Origin: Haematococcus lacustris | Lineage: Eukaryota; Chlorophyta; Chlorophyceae; Chlamydomonadales; Haematococcaceae | Length of the DNA stretch: 64,000 nucleotides | Direction of reading: 5' to 3' | Assembly: GCA_030144725.1 (NCBI GenBank) | Contig: JASKMD010000027.1 | Coordinates: 363,796 to 427,795 of the forward strand | Shown here: positions 49,885 through 59,202 of the stretch, piece by piece | Position numbering within the stretch: the stretch's first letter is position 1 | Layout of the letters: every line of letters starts with the position of its first letter | Position numbers and translations under genes: made by a program | The notes under the pieces: generated by a model | Databases searched by the model: none | Told to the model about the DNA's origin: nothing | What the model saw: the letters and a program-made list of their open reading frames with translations, nothing else

Positions 49885-51207
49885 CCAAACCGCCGTTTCG
49901 GCCCATGTATCGCATGTCGCCAGCGGAACTCGCAGAGGTCGAAAAGCAAATCAAAGAGCTTCTTGCTCTTGGTCTTATCGACCAGCTACTCACCTAGCTC
50001 CTCACCTTACGGCGCCCCTGTCCTGTTTGTCACAAAAGCAGATGGGTCACTCCGTATGTGCATTGACTTTAGGGCACTCAACAAGGTGACTATCAAGAAT
50101 AAGTACCCTTTGCCCCGAATAGATCAACTCATTGATCGCCTCCATGGAGCCACCGTGTTCAGCAGCCTCGACCTGCATTCAGGCTACCATCAAATCCGCA
50201 TCACTCCTGAAGACGTTCCCAAATCGGCCTTTCGCACGCCGTTCGGACATTATCAGTTCAAAGTCTTAAGCTTCGGCTTGACTAATGCACCTGCTACATT
50301 TCAAGCGGTGATGAACGATATCTTCAGAGAGCACAACAAATTCGTTGTGGTCTACCTTGATGACATCTTAATGTTCAGCAAGGATAAAACCGAGCATGCA
50401 AAACACTTGGAGGTTGTTTTCAAACTCCTCTTACAAAACCAGTTATATGCTAAGCTCAAAAAGTGCGAGTTCGAACGAGCCGAGCTGAAATTCCTCGGTC
50501 ACCTTGTAGGTGTAAAAGGCATTCGTCCTGACCCTGCAAAAATTCAGAGCATTGTAGACTGGCCACCTCTCACAGATGTGGCGTCCGTCCGCTCATTCGT
50601 TGGACTTGCAACCTATTTTCGCACCTTCATACAAGGTTTTGCCAAACTAGTTGCACCACTGACAAACCTCACCAAGACTCACGTCCAATGGTGTTGGGAT
50701 GACAGTTGTGAGGCTGCTTTTCGAGGTGTTAAGCATGCCTTGTCCAATGCTCCAGTGTTAGCACTGCCAGACTTCTCCAAGCAGTTCCAAGTGATCTGTG
50801 ATGCATCCGTGACCGGAATCGGCGCTGTGCTTATGCAAGATGGTCATCCAATTGCTTTTGAAAGCAGACGCTTGATACCGGCAGAGGTGAATTACACCAC
50901 AGGAGAGCAGGAGCTCTTGGCAGTCGTCCATGCCTTAAAGACATGGCGATGCTATTTGGAGGGGGTGGAGTTCAAGGTGATCACAGATCATAACCCACTC
51001 ATCTACATAAACACCCAACCAAACCTCTCGAGAAGACAAACCAGGTGGTCAGAGTACCTACAAAGGTTTAAGCAACTCACTTGGGAGTACAGACCCGGAC
51101 GGATCAACGTTGCTGATCCCTTGTCCCGGTATCCACCAAACAAGACAGCAGCAGTGCTCATGGCCGTGACACGCAGCAAGACTGGCAAGTCACCAGCACC
51201 TAAACCT
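49885..51207 (+). pseudogene. pol: Element B pol, part 2: reverse transcriptase and RNase H (one frameshift)
   Basis: The RT resumes with [11 protein letters not shown] and GLID, then shifts frame near 49983 before [15 protein letters not shown]. Palm motifs follow: [35 protein letters not shown] and the catalytic YLDDILMF near 50355. RNase H starts with [16 protein letters not shown] (Asp), then [13 protein letters not shown] (Glu) and [10 protein letters not shown] (Asp), and ends with [11 protein letters not shown]. This is a normal Ty3/gypsy order. The frame runs into the foldback MITE after CCT 51205-51207. Confidence 0.92.
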
Positions 51208-51552
51208 CACTCCTACAATTTAGTCCCTACGTTTGTCCCTGCGTTCTACCGACCTTGTCCGATCGGGCTGGAAATTTGATAGATGGCAGTTTTCAGAAAA
51301 TAAAACATATTTTACAAGAAGAATATTTTGAAAAATCAACAGCTGTTGCGCTGTGGCCCGCAACCTATCCCTGCACTCATCCCTGCACTCTAGCCACAGG
51401 GCCACAGCGCAGCCGCCTTTGATTTTGTCAAGATATTTTTTCTGAAAAATATGTTTTGTTTTCTGCAAACTACCATCTATCAAAATTCCAGCCCGATCGG
51501 ACAAGGTCGGTCAACACGCAGGGACGGACGCAGGGATTAATTTGTAGGAGTG
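51208..51552. mobile_element. Foldback MITE with CACTC ends (345 bp), 2-bp target duplication
   Basis: Arms of about 150 bp (51208-51359 and 51399-51552) are imperfect inverted repeats, beginning CACTCCTACAA and sharing CCTTGTCCGATCGGGCTGG and GCGCTGTGGCCC. They leave a 39-bp loop. It is flanked by CT (51206-51207 and 51553-51554), and removal restores the pol frame. The CACTC ends and 2-bp duplication match the two CACTA-like elements here, so it may be mobilised by the same transposase type. Confidence 0.9.
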
Positions 51553-51554
51553 CT

Positions 51555-52298
51555 GCTGAGGTGGTTAGACAACTTGAGCCAAAGAAACGGACACGAACGG
51601 GAAGAAAGCCCCAAGAGGCTCCCGCCGTTTTGGAGGAAACACATCCCGACCCTGATGAAATACAAGACACTATCGCCACTATCCAATCAGGATATCGGCA
51701 AGATCCGTGGTTTGAGGATGCACGCAACCTCACAGACCTGCGCTTGTGTGAAAACTCACTTCTGTGGTATCATGGCTCCCGAGTCGTGGTCCCGAACTTA
51801 GAAGGCGTCAAGAGGGCTCTCTTGTATGAACTTCATGACACCCCAATGAGCGGGCATGGAGGGATTTCAAAGACATACAAGGCTGTATCAGAGAGATTCT
51901 GGTGGCCTGGCATGCACAATTACGTGGCAGACTATGTGAAACGATGCCACGTGTGCCAACGCAATAAAAGCAGCACCCAGAAGCCAGCCGGACTAATGGT
52001 GCCATTGCAAATGCCCAAAGCCCCATGGGATAGTGTAAGCATGGACTTCGTGGTTAAGCTGCCCAAGACAGCAGCAGGACACGACTCCATCCTCGTGATT
52101 GTGGACAGGCTGACCAAAATGGTGCACCTGGCCCCCACCGTCGAGAAAGTCAATGGAGAAGACGTTGCACGTCTCTTCTACGACAATGTCTTCAAGCTGC
52201 ATGGCATGCCCCTTGAGATCATATCAGACAGGGACCCTCGTTTCCGAGGTCAGTTCTTCTCAGGACTGTGCGACATCATGCAAACCAAGCAATGCTTG
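51555..52298 (+). pseudogene. pol: Element B pol, part 3: integrase zinc domain and first part of the catalytic core
   Basis: After a linker (EVVRQLEPKKRTRTGRKP) comes the HHCC zinc domain: ELHDTPMSGHGG ... FWWPGMHNYVADYVKRCHVCQRNK. The core begins with VSMDFVVKLP (first Asp) and has IISDRDPRFRGQF (second Asp). The frame ends at TTG 52296-52298, where CACTA-like element 2 is inserted, and continues at 57229. Confidence 0.92.
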
Positions 52299-52480
52299 CA
52301 CTCACGATAAATAAGGCCGACGCGGGGGCCTTTTTTGCATCGGATGGACTTTCTGCTCCGATAGAACGATAGAGCGTTGAGTTTAAGGGGGACCTCGCTC
52401 TTGAATGAAGTCCTAACTCGCAGCGGTTGCGAAGATACATCGATCCGCGCGCGAGGTACCCCCCCCTTTTTGGGAATCTG

Positions 52481-53250
52481 CACAGATGTTGGTTAAATGA
52501 GCCCGGCATCTGTGCAGATGCATGCCGATGCCTTTAGGAAAAGCGACATCTGTGCAGATGCCGGTTATTAAATCTGTGCAGATACTAATAAAGGCGACAT
52601 CTGTGCAGATGTCGGTAATTAAATCTGTGCAGATGCACAAAAGGGCGACGTCTGTGCAGATGCCGGTTATATTTTAAGGACGACATCTGTGCAGATGCTA
52701 ATAAAGGCGACATCTGTGCAGATGCCGGTTATTAAATCTGTGCAGATGCTGATAAAGGCGACATCTGTGCAGATGTCGGTAATAAAATCTGTGCAGATGC
52801 ACAAAAGGGCGACATCTGTGCAGATGCCGGTTATATTTTAAGGACGACATCTGTGCAGATGCTAATAAAGGCGACATCTGTGCAGATGCCGGTTATTAAA
52901 TCTGTGCAGATGCTGATAAAGGCGACATCTGTGCAGATGTCGGTAATTAAACATGTGCAGATGCACAAAAGGGCGACATCTGTGCAGATGCCGGTTATAT
53001 TTTAAGGACGACATCTGTGCAGATGCTAATAAAGGCGACATCTGTGCAGATGCCGGTTATTAAATCTGTGCAGATGCTAATAAAGGCGACATCTGTGCAG
53101 ATGTCGGTAATAAAATCTGTGCAGATGCACAAAAGGGCGACATCTGTGCAGATGCCGGTTATAATTTAAGGACGACATCTGTGCAGATGCTAATAAAGGC
53201 GCCATCTGCACAGATAAATACCTCGACATATGCACAGATGCCAAGTAGTG
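52481..53250. repeat. Left subterminal array of CATCTGTGCAGATG, 164-bp higher-order repeat
   Basis: More than 20 copies of ATCTGTGCAGATG sit in a higher-order unit. The landmark GCACAAAAGGG occurs at 52635, 52799, 52963 and 53127, exactly 164 bp apart. Within a unit the linkers alternate (CCGGTTAT, CTAATAAAGGCGA, TCGGTAAT). The arms CATCTG/CAGATG are complementary around a TG centre. Confidence 0.96.
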
Positions 53251-53322
53251 CAGCTGTGCACATGAAGGCTACGCAAAGGCACCGCGAAGGAAGCAAAGTC
53301 ACCGCGAAGGAATCAAGACTCT

Positions 53323-54356
53323 GGGGGTATTTCCAATGCGGGGTAACGGGGTAGAGGGGAACGGGGGAATACACTTTTTACCCCCCGTTTCCAATGCGGG
53401 AAATGGAGGTTGGGTTCGGTTATATTGCGAGTTGTGGCGAGTGGCCGCGAGCTTAACGAGAGCTTCATCCCTTTGCACGACCACGACATCCACCTTTGTT
53501 CATCCAAATGTTCACTTTTGGTGATCGTCGTCGGCGCGAGGCTGAGGATGAGCTAACGGTTGCCGTAGTGATACGGCTTATTGGTAATCCGAAACCGGAC
53601 CTAACGTCGGCACACATTTGGTGACAGCTCCTGGCTCAAACATTGAAGTGATACGTGTTTGGTGACCCTCTATGTCTATGGGCTGGGCTGGGCTGGGCTG
53701 GGCTGGGCTGGGCTGGGCTGGGCTGGGCTGGGCTGGGCTGGGCTGGGCTGGGCTGGGCTGGGCTGGGCTGGGCTGGGGGGGCTGTAGAGTGTGTGGCTGT
53801 AGAGATTGGGAGGTGGCATTTGTAGACGCCTAGTGCATTGCAGGGTTGGGCAAGGCCAAGCGGATCAGTTTGATGGTTGCACATGCAAGAAGCCTTAAGA
53901 TGCAGTGATGGGTGCAGGTGCAGGACCAAGCATCGCTTCAGCTTTGTGTGTTCCCGTGCGTGAGTGTTGGGGCGCTGTTGCATCGCTTTTGCAAGCCATA
54001 TGAATCGCTTCACCTGACTCCTGACTAGTCCTGGTCACGCTCTATGCGTGAGCCTCCTGGCTGCGTGCCATCTGGCTGCGAGCCATCGGGCATCGTTCGT
54101 ACCCCCTCATTTTTCCCCCGAGCACTTTTTTTACTACCGCGGGGTTCGGCTGGGGTAGCAAAAAGCGAGGAGGGGAGGGCGGTTAGGGACCAACCACCGC
54201 CATTCCCCTGGGGGAATTTGCCAACGGTGTAAACGGACTCGCAGGGGAACGGCAGTTGGACGGCGGTTAGAGAGGGAATGAAAATTCCCCCGCTGCGCTT
54301 TTCCCCTCATTCCCCCGTTACCCTCCGAGAAATTCCCCCGCATTGGAAATACCCCC
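53323..54356. mobile_element. PIF/Harbinger-like non-autonomous element (1,034 bp) nested in CACTA-like element 2
   Basis: Terminal inverted repeats start GGGGGTATTTCCAATGCGGG at the left end and, read inward, at the right end (right end 54337-54356). They are flanked by a 3-bp TCT (53320-53322 and 54357-54359). G-rich ends with 3-bp duplications are typical of PIF/Harbinger. An internal copy of the end motif (TTTCCAATGCGGGAAA) occurs at about 53387-53402. No transposase frame is convincing. Confidence 0.75.
53681..53776. repeat. (GGGCT)n array, about 19 copies
   Basis: Same pentanucleotide as the 955-bp array in CACTA-like element 1, here inside the Harbinger-like element. Confidence 0.97.
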
Positions 54357-54904
54357 TCTTCCATTATTCAACAATCTGTGTGATATCTGCATGAAGTTTT
54401 CGCAAAGGTGGCGTGAAGGAAGCCAAGGAACCGCGAAGGAGCTTGGATTGCCCCATATAGCAGCAATGAGCAGCCAGGAGCAGCCAACAAAAATCGTCGC
54501 CAAAAGGCTAGCCACGAGCCAGCCAGCCGCTTAGGCGACCAGATGCCATCAGGTTAAGCGATAGGATCAAGATATAGCGACAGAAAACGGAAGGAGGCGC
54601 AGCGATGCAGCGACACAGCGATGCAAAGATGCGGCAAATGCATGAGGTGCAACTAGGACACGTAGCCCGAAGCCTGTGAGACGGAGCGGAAGAGGAGTGG
54701 AGGGGCCCGGAGGCGGTCAGGAGCCATGCATGAGACGAAGCTGGGTGCACTTGAAAAAAAGTTGGGTGCACCCACACAAACCCCACCCTAGCGAATGGTG
54801 AGTATTCTATCTTGCAGTCATGTGGCTCCAAGTACCTTGCCAGACTATTTGCCAACCACTGAATTGTTGCATGTTCAATGGTCCCAACCTCCCCTTCCCT
54901 ACAC

Positions 54905-55262
54905 CCAGCCCAGCCCAGCCCAGCCCAGCCCAGCCCAGCCCAGCCCAGCCCAGCCCAGCCCAGCCCAGCCCAGCCCAGCCCAGCCCAGCCCAGCCCAGCC
55001 CAGCCCAGCCCAGCCCAGCCCAGCCCAGCCCAGCCCAGCCCAGCCCAGCCCAGCCCAGCCCAGCCCAGCCCAGCCCAGCCCAGCCCAGCCCAGCCCAGCC
55101 CAGCCCAGCCCAGCCCAGCCCAGCCCAGCCCAGCCCAGCCCAGCCCAGCCCAGCCCAGCCCAGCCCAGCCCAGCCCAGCCCAGCCCAGCCCAGCCCAGCC
55201 CAGCCCAGCCCAGCCCAGCCCAGCCCAGCCCAGCCCAGCCCAGCCCAGCCCAGCCCAGCCCT
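54905..55262. repeat. (CAGCC)n array, about 70 copies
   Basis: Uninterrupted AGCCC pentanucleotide, the complement of the GGGCT arrays elsewhere in the window. Confidence 0.98.
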
Positions 55263-55299
55263 CCCCTCCCCTCCCTCCCCCACCACCACCTCCTTCATC

Positions 55300-55500
55300 A
55301 CCCTACCACAAGAAGCAGGTGCATGGAGCGCAAGAGCAGCCAGGAGCTGCAGCCATGGAGGCGCTGCCATGTAGGTATAGAAGTGGCGCTAGCAAAGAGT
55401 GAGTGGCCAACCCTTGCACATGGGTGGTCCGATGCCCAGCCTAACCGCAAAGATGCCCATTGTTTATTGCAGGTCCCACGGTCAGCCCTTCCCTCTTCCC
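55300..55500 (+). other. Candidate exon-intron module (plus strand)
   Basis: A short frame is followed by GTGAGT (near 55399), then CCAGCCTAACCGC (CTAAC branch-site-like, near 55436-55448) and TATTGCAG before GTCCC (near 55476). The same CCAGCCTAACCGC and CAG-GTC pattern occurs on the minus strand of CACTA-like element 1 (about 29625-29670). Shared intron architecture suggests both elements keep scraps of a related gene. Low confidence. Confidence 0.35.
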
Positions 55501-55621
55501 CCCTTCCTCCTTTACCCTCCCCCCTTCCCCCTTCCCCCTTCCCCACCCTGTCCCACCACCTCCAAGTCTGCCTCCCCACCTACCTCCCGCCTTTCCCACC
55601 CCCCGCCCCACGACACACGCT

Positions 55622-55925
55622 GCAGCCCTCTCCCTACCCTACCCTTGGCGTAGCAGCCCTCTCCCTACCCTACCCTTGGCGTAGCAGCCCTCTCCCTACC
55701 CTACCCTTGGCGTAGTAGCCCTCTCCCTACCCTACCCTTGGCGTAGCAGCCCTCTCCCTACCCTACCCTTGGCGTAGCAGCCCTCTCCCTACCCTACCCT
55801 TGGCGTAGCAGCCCTCTCCCTACCATACCCTTGGCGTAGCAGCCCTCTCCCTACCCTACCCTTGGCGTAGTAGCCCTCTCCCTACCATACCCTTGGCGTA
55901 GTAGCCCTCTCCCCACCCTACCCGT
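55622..55925. repeat. 31-bp minisatellite (CCCTCTCCCTACCCTACCC...)
   Basis: About ten copies ending CTTGGCGTAGCAG or CTTGGCGTAGTAG. Confidence 0.95.
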
Positions 55926-56320
55926 GGCGTACCAACCTGGAGCGGGCAACATGGAGCGGGCAGCTTGGAGTGGGATCCCGTAGTAGCAGCCCACCCAGCC
56001 CACCCATGCCATGCCATGCCCACACACCACAATGACCCTACCCATCCCTCTCCAAAGGGGACGATAGCTGGATGGTGGAGCACTTGGGTGGTTGTCAGCA
56101 TGTGCTTGTTGCGCGACACGGCATAGGTGGGAGTCAATGGTAGTGTGGTGTGTGAAGGATAGCGGGAGCACGTAAGTGGAGGCTATGAAGTTGCACCCCG
56201 TGTTATACATCACTAAGGAGAGGTGTAGCATCAACCTTGTTGTAGCGTCCATCCTCGTCATCTTGCCGCCTTGTTGTGATGTTGTTGTGTTGTCCTTGGT
56301 GTGGTGTGGTGTGGTGTGGG

Positions 56321-56421
56321 GTGATGGTGATGGTGATGGTGATGGTGATGGTGATGGTGATGGTGATGGTGATGGTGATGGTGATGGTGATGGTGATGGT
56401 GATGGTGATGGTGATGGTGAT
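56321..56421. repeat. (GGTGAT)n microsatellite, about 16 copies
   Basis: Uninterrupted hexanucleotide. Confidence 0.97.
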
Positions 56422-56579
56422 GTGTGGTGTCACCTTCTTGTTGTGTTGTGTCGTTGCTACCTTGTCACATCGTAGGGAGGTGTTGCGGTCATTGGGTGCA
56501 TCAATGCATGTGCTTAGCATTTCCATGTTGAGGTGTTGTGGAGTGATGGTACATCGAGACATGTGCTTGCAAGTCCCGT

Positions 56580-56818
56580 AGCGAGGTGTTGCGGGATGTT
56601 TGGGTGTCAATGCATGTGTTTTGCGGGGATGTTGCGGGGTGTTGGGTCGTCAATACATGTGTTTTGCGGGGGTGTAGCGTGGTGTTGCGGGGTGTTTGGT
56701 CGTCAATACATGTGTTTTGCGGGGGTGTAGCAAGGTGTTGCGGGGTGTTTGGTGGTCAATACATGTGTTTTGCGGGGATGTTGCGGGAGGTTTGGGTGTC
56801 AATACATGTGTTTTGCGG
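56580..56818. repeat. GTGTTTTGCGGGG minisatellite (period about 45-60 bp)
   Basis: Repeated ATACATGTGTTTTGCGGGG and GTTGCGGGGTGTTTGG segments, four to five imperfect copies. Confidence 0.85.
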
Positions 56819-56837
56819 ATGTAAGAGTCGATGAAAT

Positions 56838-57080
56838 AGTCGACATCTGTGCAGATGAAGCCACGACATCTGCACAGCCAAGCCGCGAATGTAATAGTCG
56901 ACATCTGTGCAGATGCTATAGACAACATCTGCACAGCCAAGGCTCGAATGTAATAGTCGACATCTGTGCAAATGTCGTCGTCAGCAGCTGCACAGATGTT
57001 GGTCGCGGTATACGACATCTGTGCAGATGTCGACTAGCAGCAGCTGTGCAGATTAAGGACAACCGACATCTGTGCAGATT
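56838..57080. repeat. Right subterminal array of CATCTGTGCAGATG
   Basis: About nine copies in both orientations (ACATCTGTGCAGATG and CATCTGCACAG), ending about 145 bp inside the right TIR. Confidence 0.94.
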
Positions 57081-57228
57081 GCTTGGTTGTGAAAATCGCG
57101 GCCCAATTACGTCGCAACGGATGCACGGAGTTATGTAAGACTTGTACCGTTCGAACGGCCTTCTACTCCTCTTTCCAATGAGCTATGGTCGGTCCAATCG
57201 CGACCGGTCCTTGTTTATCGTGAGTGTG

Positions 57229-58020
57229 TCCACCGCGTTTCATCCTCAGTCAGACGGCCAGACTGAAAGAATGAACAAGGTGATGGAAGACATGTTACGG
57301 CACTATGTCGGAGTCGAGTATGTGGATTGGGATAGATTCCTGTCCTCAGCCGAGTTTGCAATCAACAACTCGTATAACTCCTCCATTGGGACAACCCCCT
57401 TTCGCTTGAACAACGTAAAGGACCCAAACGTGCCGATAACCTTAAAGCTCGACGCCACGACAAACAACGCCGCCCAAAACTTCGTTAGAGTCATGAAAGA
57501 CAACTTGGAGAAGGCTAAGCTCACATTAGACGCGGCTCGTAAACGTCAAAAGGCCTATTATGACCTCATGCACAGGGACGAAAACGAGATTGTCGTGGGC
57601 AGCGAAGTGCTACTTCGAACGAAGCACTTAAAGTTCAAGAATCCGGGGTCCCCGAAGCTATTACCCCTGTACATTGGGCCCTTCCAAGTCACACAGAAAG
57701 TGAATGACGTGGCCTTCAGGATAAAGCTCCCCGAGACGTTCAAAATACACGACGTATTCCATGTATCCAAGCTCAAGCCATTCTTGGCAGGACCTGGGAT
57801 GATGGTGCCCCCTCCTCCTCTTGAAGAAGGCGACGGCCTCTACTTCACGGTGAATCACCTGTTGCAGCACCGGAAGAACAAGCAAGGCAAGGATGAGTAC
57901 TTGGTTAGATGGTCCGGCTACGGCCCAGAGCACGACACGTGGGAACCAGCAAGTAACCTCAAAAAGGCAACCATCCAGGAATACAAGGACAACCTCAAAC
58001 CTCTCCCCGAGTTTGTGTAA
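57229..58020 (+). pseudogene. pol: Element B pol, part 4: end of integrase and chromodomain
   Basis: The frame resumes with STAFHPQSDGQTERMNKVMEDMLR, carrying the third catalytic residue (Glu in QTER) of the DDE triad. The GPY/F module is seen in LLPLYIGPFQVTQKV. The C-terminus has a chromodomain (YFTVNHLLQHRKN ... EYLVRWSGYGPEHDTWEPASNL), which places the element among chromoviruses and would direct integration to marked chromatin. The stop is TAA 58018-58020. Confidence 0.93.
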
Positions 58021-58660
58021 AAGTCCTACTGCTCACCTTGGCCCGGTGGCAGCCGACACCTAATTGGTGTTGAAGCATTGGTAGTCAGCACACGGTGAAC
58101 GTGTCCTGCTCCTTTGAATATCCCATGACGTTTGCATAGTCTTGATGATGGTCTGTATGGCTCAACCACACGACAACGTGTGATGAGAGCAGCATCTCTT
58201 GACGCTGTATGCAACGCATGTGGAAGTCCATCGCCCGGCACCTGCATAGTCGGAGAGACCGTCTGTCTGGCCCACATGTGTCATGTGCACAAGTGTGGTG
58301 CAGGGTCTTCTTTGGCGCTGTATGTAGATCCCGACAAGTACACGCAGAACTAACGGTCGTCTGTATGGCCCACTAAGCTTACAAAGGCTGAGTGTGGTGC
58401 GAGGCCTTAGGACGCTGCCTCAAGTACTGGCGATCGGCAGGTGCCCCTCGCGTATGCATGCTAAAACGCGCAGACACCCGTTGTCTGGATGCCCTCAAGT
58501 CACCTCGTCTGTATGGGGTGTTGGAGTCATGAACCAACACTCGCAGGAGCTTTCTTGTGTAAGAGCATTGGCACTCGGAGCCTCCCAGGCGTAGCTAACC
58601 TGTGGACAATGCTCCCCTGGTCTTTTTCCCGAGGACGGGTTTTGGCCAGGTCGGGGGGGA
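58021..58660 (+). other. Element B 3' untranslated region and polypurine tract
   Basis: About 640 bp without a convincing gene. A loose repeat GTCTGTATGGC recurs (58149, 58361, 58508 and variants). The sequence just before the 3' LTR, GGTCGGGGGGGA (58649-58660), is the polypurine tract that primes plus-strand synthesis. Confidence 0.8.
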
Positions 58661-58946
58661 TGTAACGAAGCGAGGTTCTTCCTAGGAGAAATAACCGAGC
58701 AGTTGCATGAGATCCCACCGTCATAACTCCCCGTAGGGTGACGGTGGCGTGTGACGGCTGGCCGCTGGCCTATTTAGCCGAGGGCCGCTAGAGAGTTGGG
58801 GATTCTCGTTATCAGAGGCATTGTGTAACACACATTGCCACCCAACCGGAAGTAGCGGACTGTGGAACGCGAGGCAGGAGCGTCCCACTCACACGGAAGA
58901 CATACAAGGTGAGGCAGAGCAGCAGTTCTGCCACCCCTTTGTTACA
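58661..58946 (+). repeat. Element B 3' LTR (286 bp)
   Basis: Starts TGTAACGAAGC and ends TTACA. Intact copy of the LTR split by the LINE on the 5' side; about three substitutions between the two. Confidence 0.97.
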
Positions 58947-58951
58947 CATTG

Positions 58952-59202
58952 AGAACCACGCTGCCCTTGTTGTCACGGGCAACACGGTCTGCTACTACTG
59001 CCAAAAGCTTGGCCATGTGGTGGCCACGTGCCCTGATAAGGCAGCTGGTCGTCCCCGCACTCCTCGCATCCACAATGGTGTTCGCCTTGGACCTACTGGC
59101 CCAAGGGGTGTGAAGAAGCCTCAATGGCAGCGAAGGGGCTCTGTGGCAGCTGTGAGCACTCCTGGCATGCCGGCTGCACCAGGCCCACCAAGGCACGCCT
59201 AG
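58952..59202 (+). pseudogene. gag: Element A gag, part 3: nucleocapsid zinc knuckle
   Basis: After the CATTG duplication the gag frame resumes with ENHAALVVTG and the knuckle CYYCQKLGHVVATC (C-x2-C-x4-H-x4-C), which binds element RNA. A basic Pro/Arg tail follows. It ends at TAG 59200-59202, after which the same frame stays open into pol. Confidence 0.92.

Larger units (their letters stand above)
52299..57226. mobile_element. CACTA-like element 2 with CATCTGTGCAGATG arrays (4,928 bp), in element B integrase
   Basis: The ends are 13-bp perfect inverted repeats CACTCACGATAAA (52299-52311 and 57214-57226), with similarity continuing a few bases. They are flanked by TG (52297-52298 and 57227-57228). 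Removal rejoins the integrase frame into its STAFHPQ motif. Arrays of the near-palindrome CATCTGTGCAGATG lie near both ends, as expected of CACTA subterminal repeats. The interior is other tandem repeats plus a nested Harbinger-like element. No intact transposase is seen. Confidence 0.87.
31502..58946 (+). mobile_element. Element B: chromovirus (Ty3/gypsy) with four insertions, 27.4 kb as found
   Basis: Two 286-bp LTRs (TGTAAC...TTACA) bound the element. A 5-bp duplication CATTG flanks it (31497-31501 and 58947-58951). Within it lie a LINE, a 2.4-kb DNA transposon, a foldback MITE and a CACTA-like element. Subtracting these with their target duplications leaves about 8.5 kb, a normal chromovirus size. 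Gag, protease, RT, RNase H, integrase and a C-terminal chromodomain are all present in order, though broken. The LTRs differ at about three positions, so the insertion is fairly recent and the nested ones more recent still. Confidence 0.95.

Noticed and set aside
54795..55715. 306-codon ORF through the AGCCC array
   Set aside because: Open only because of the simple repeat; flanking residues show no domain.
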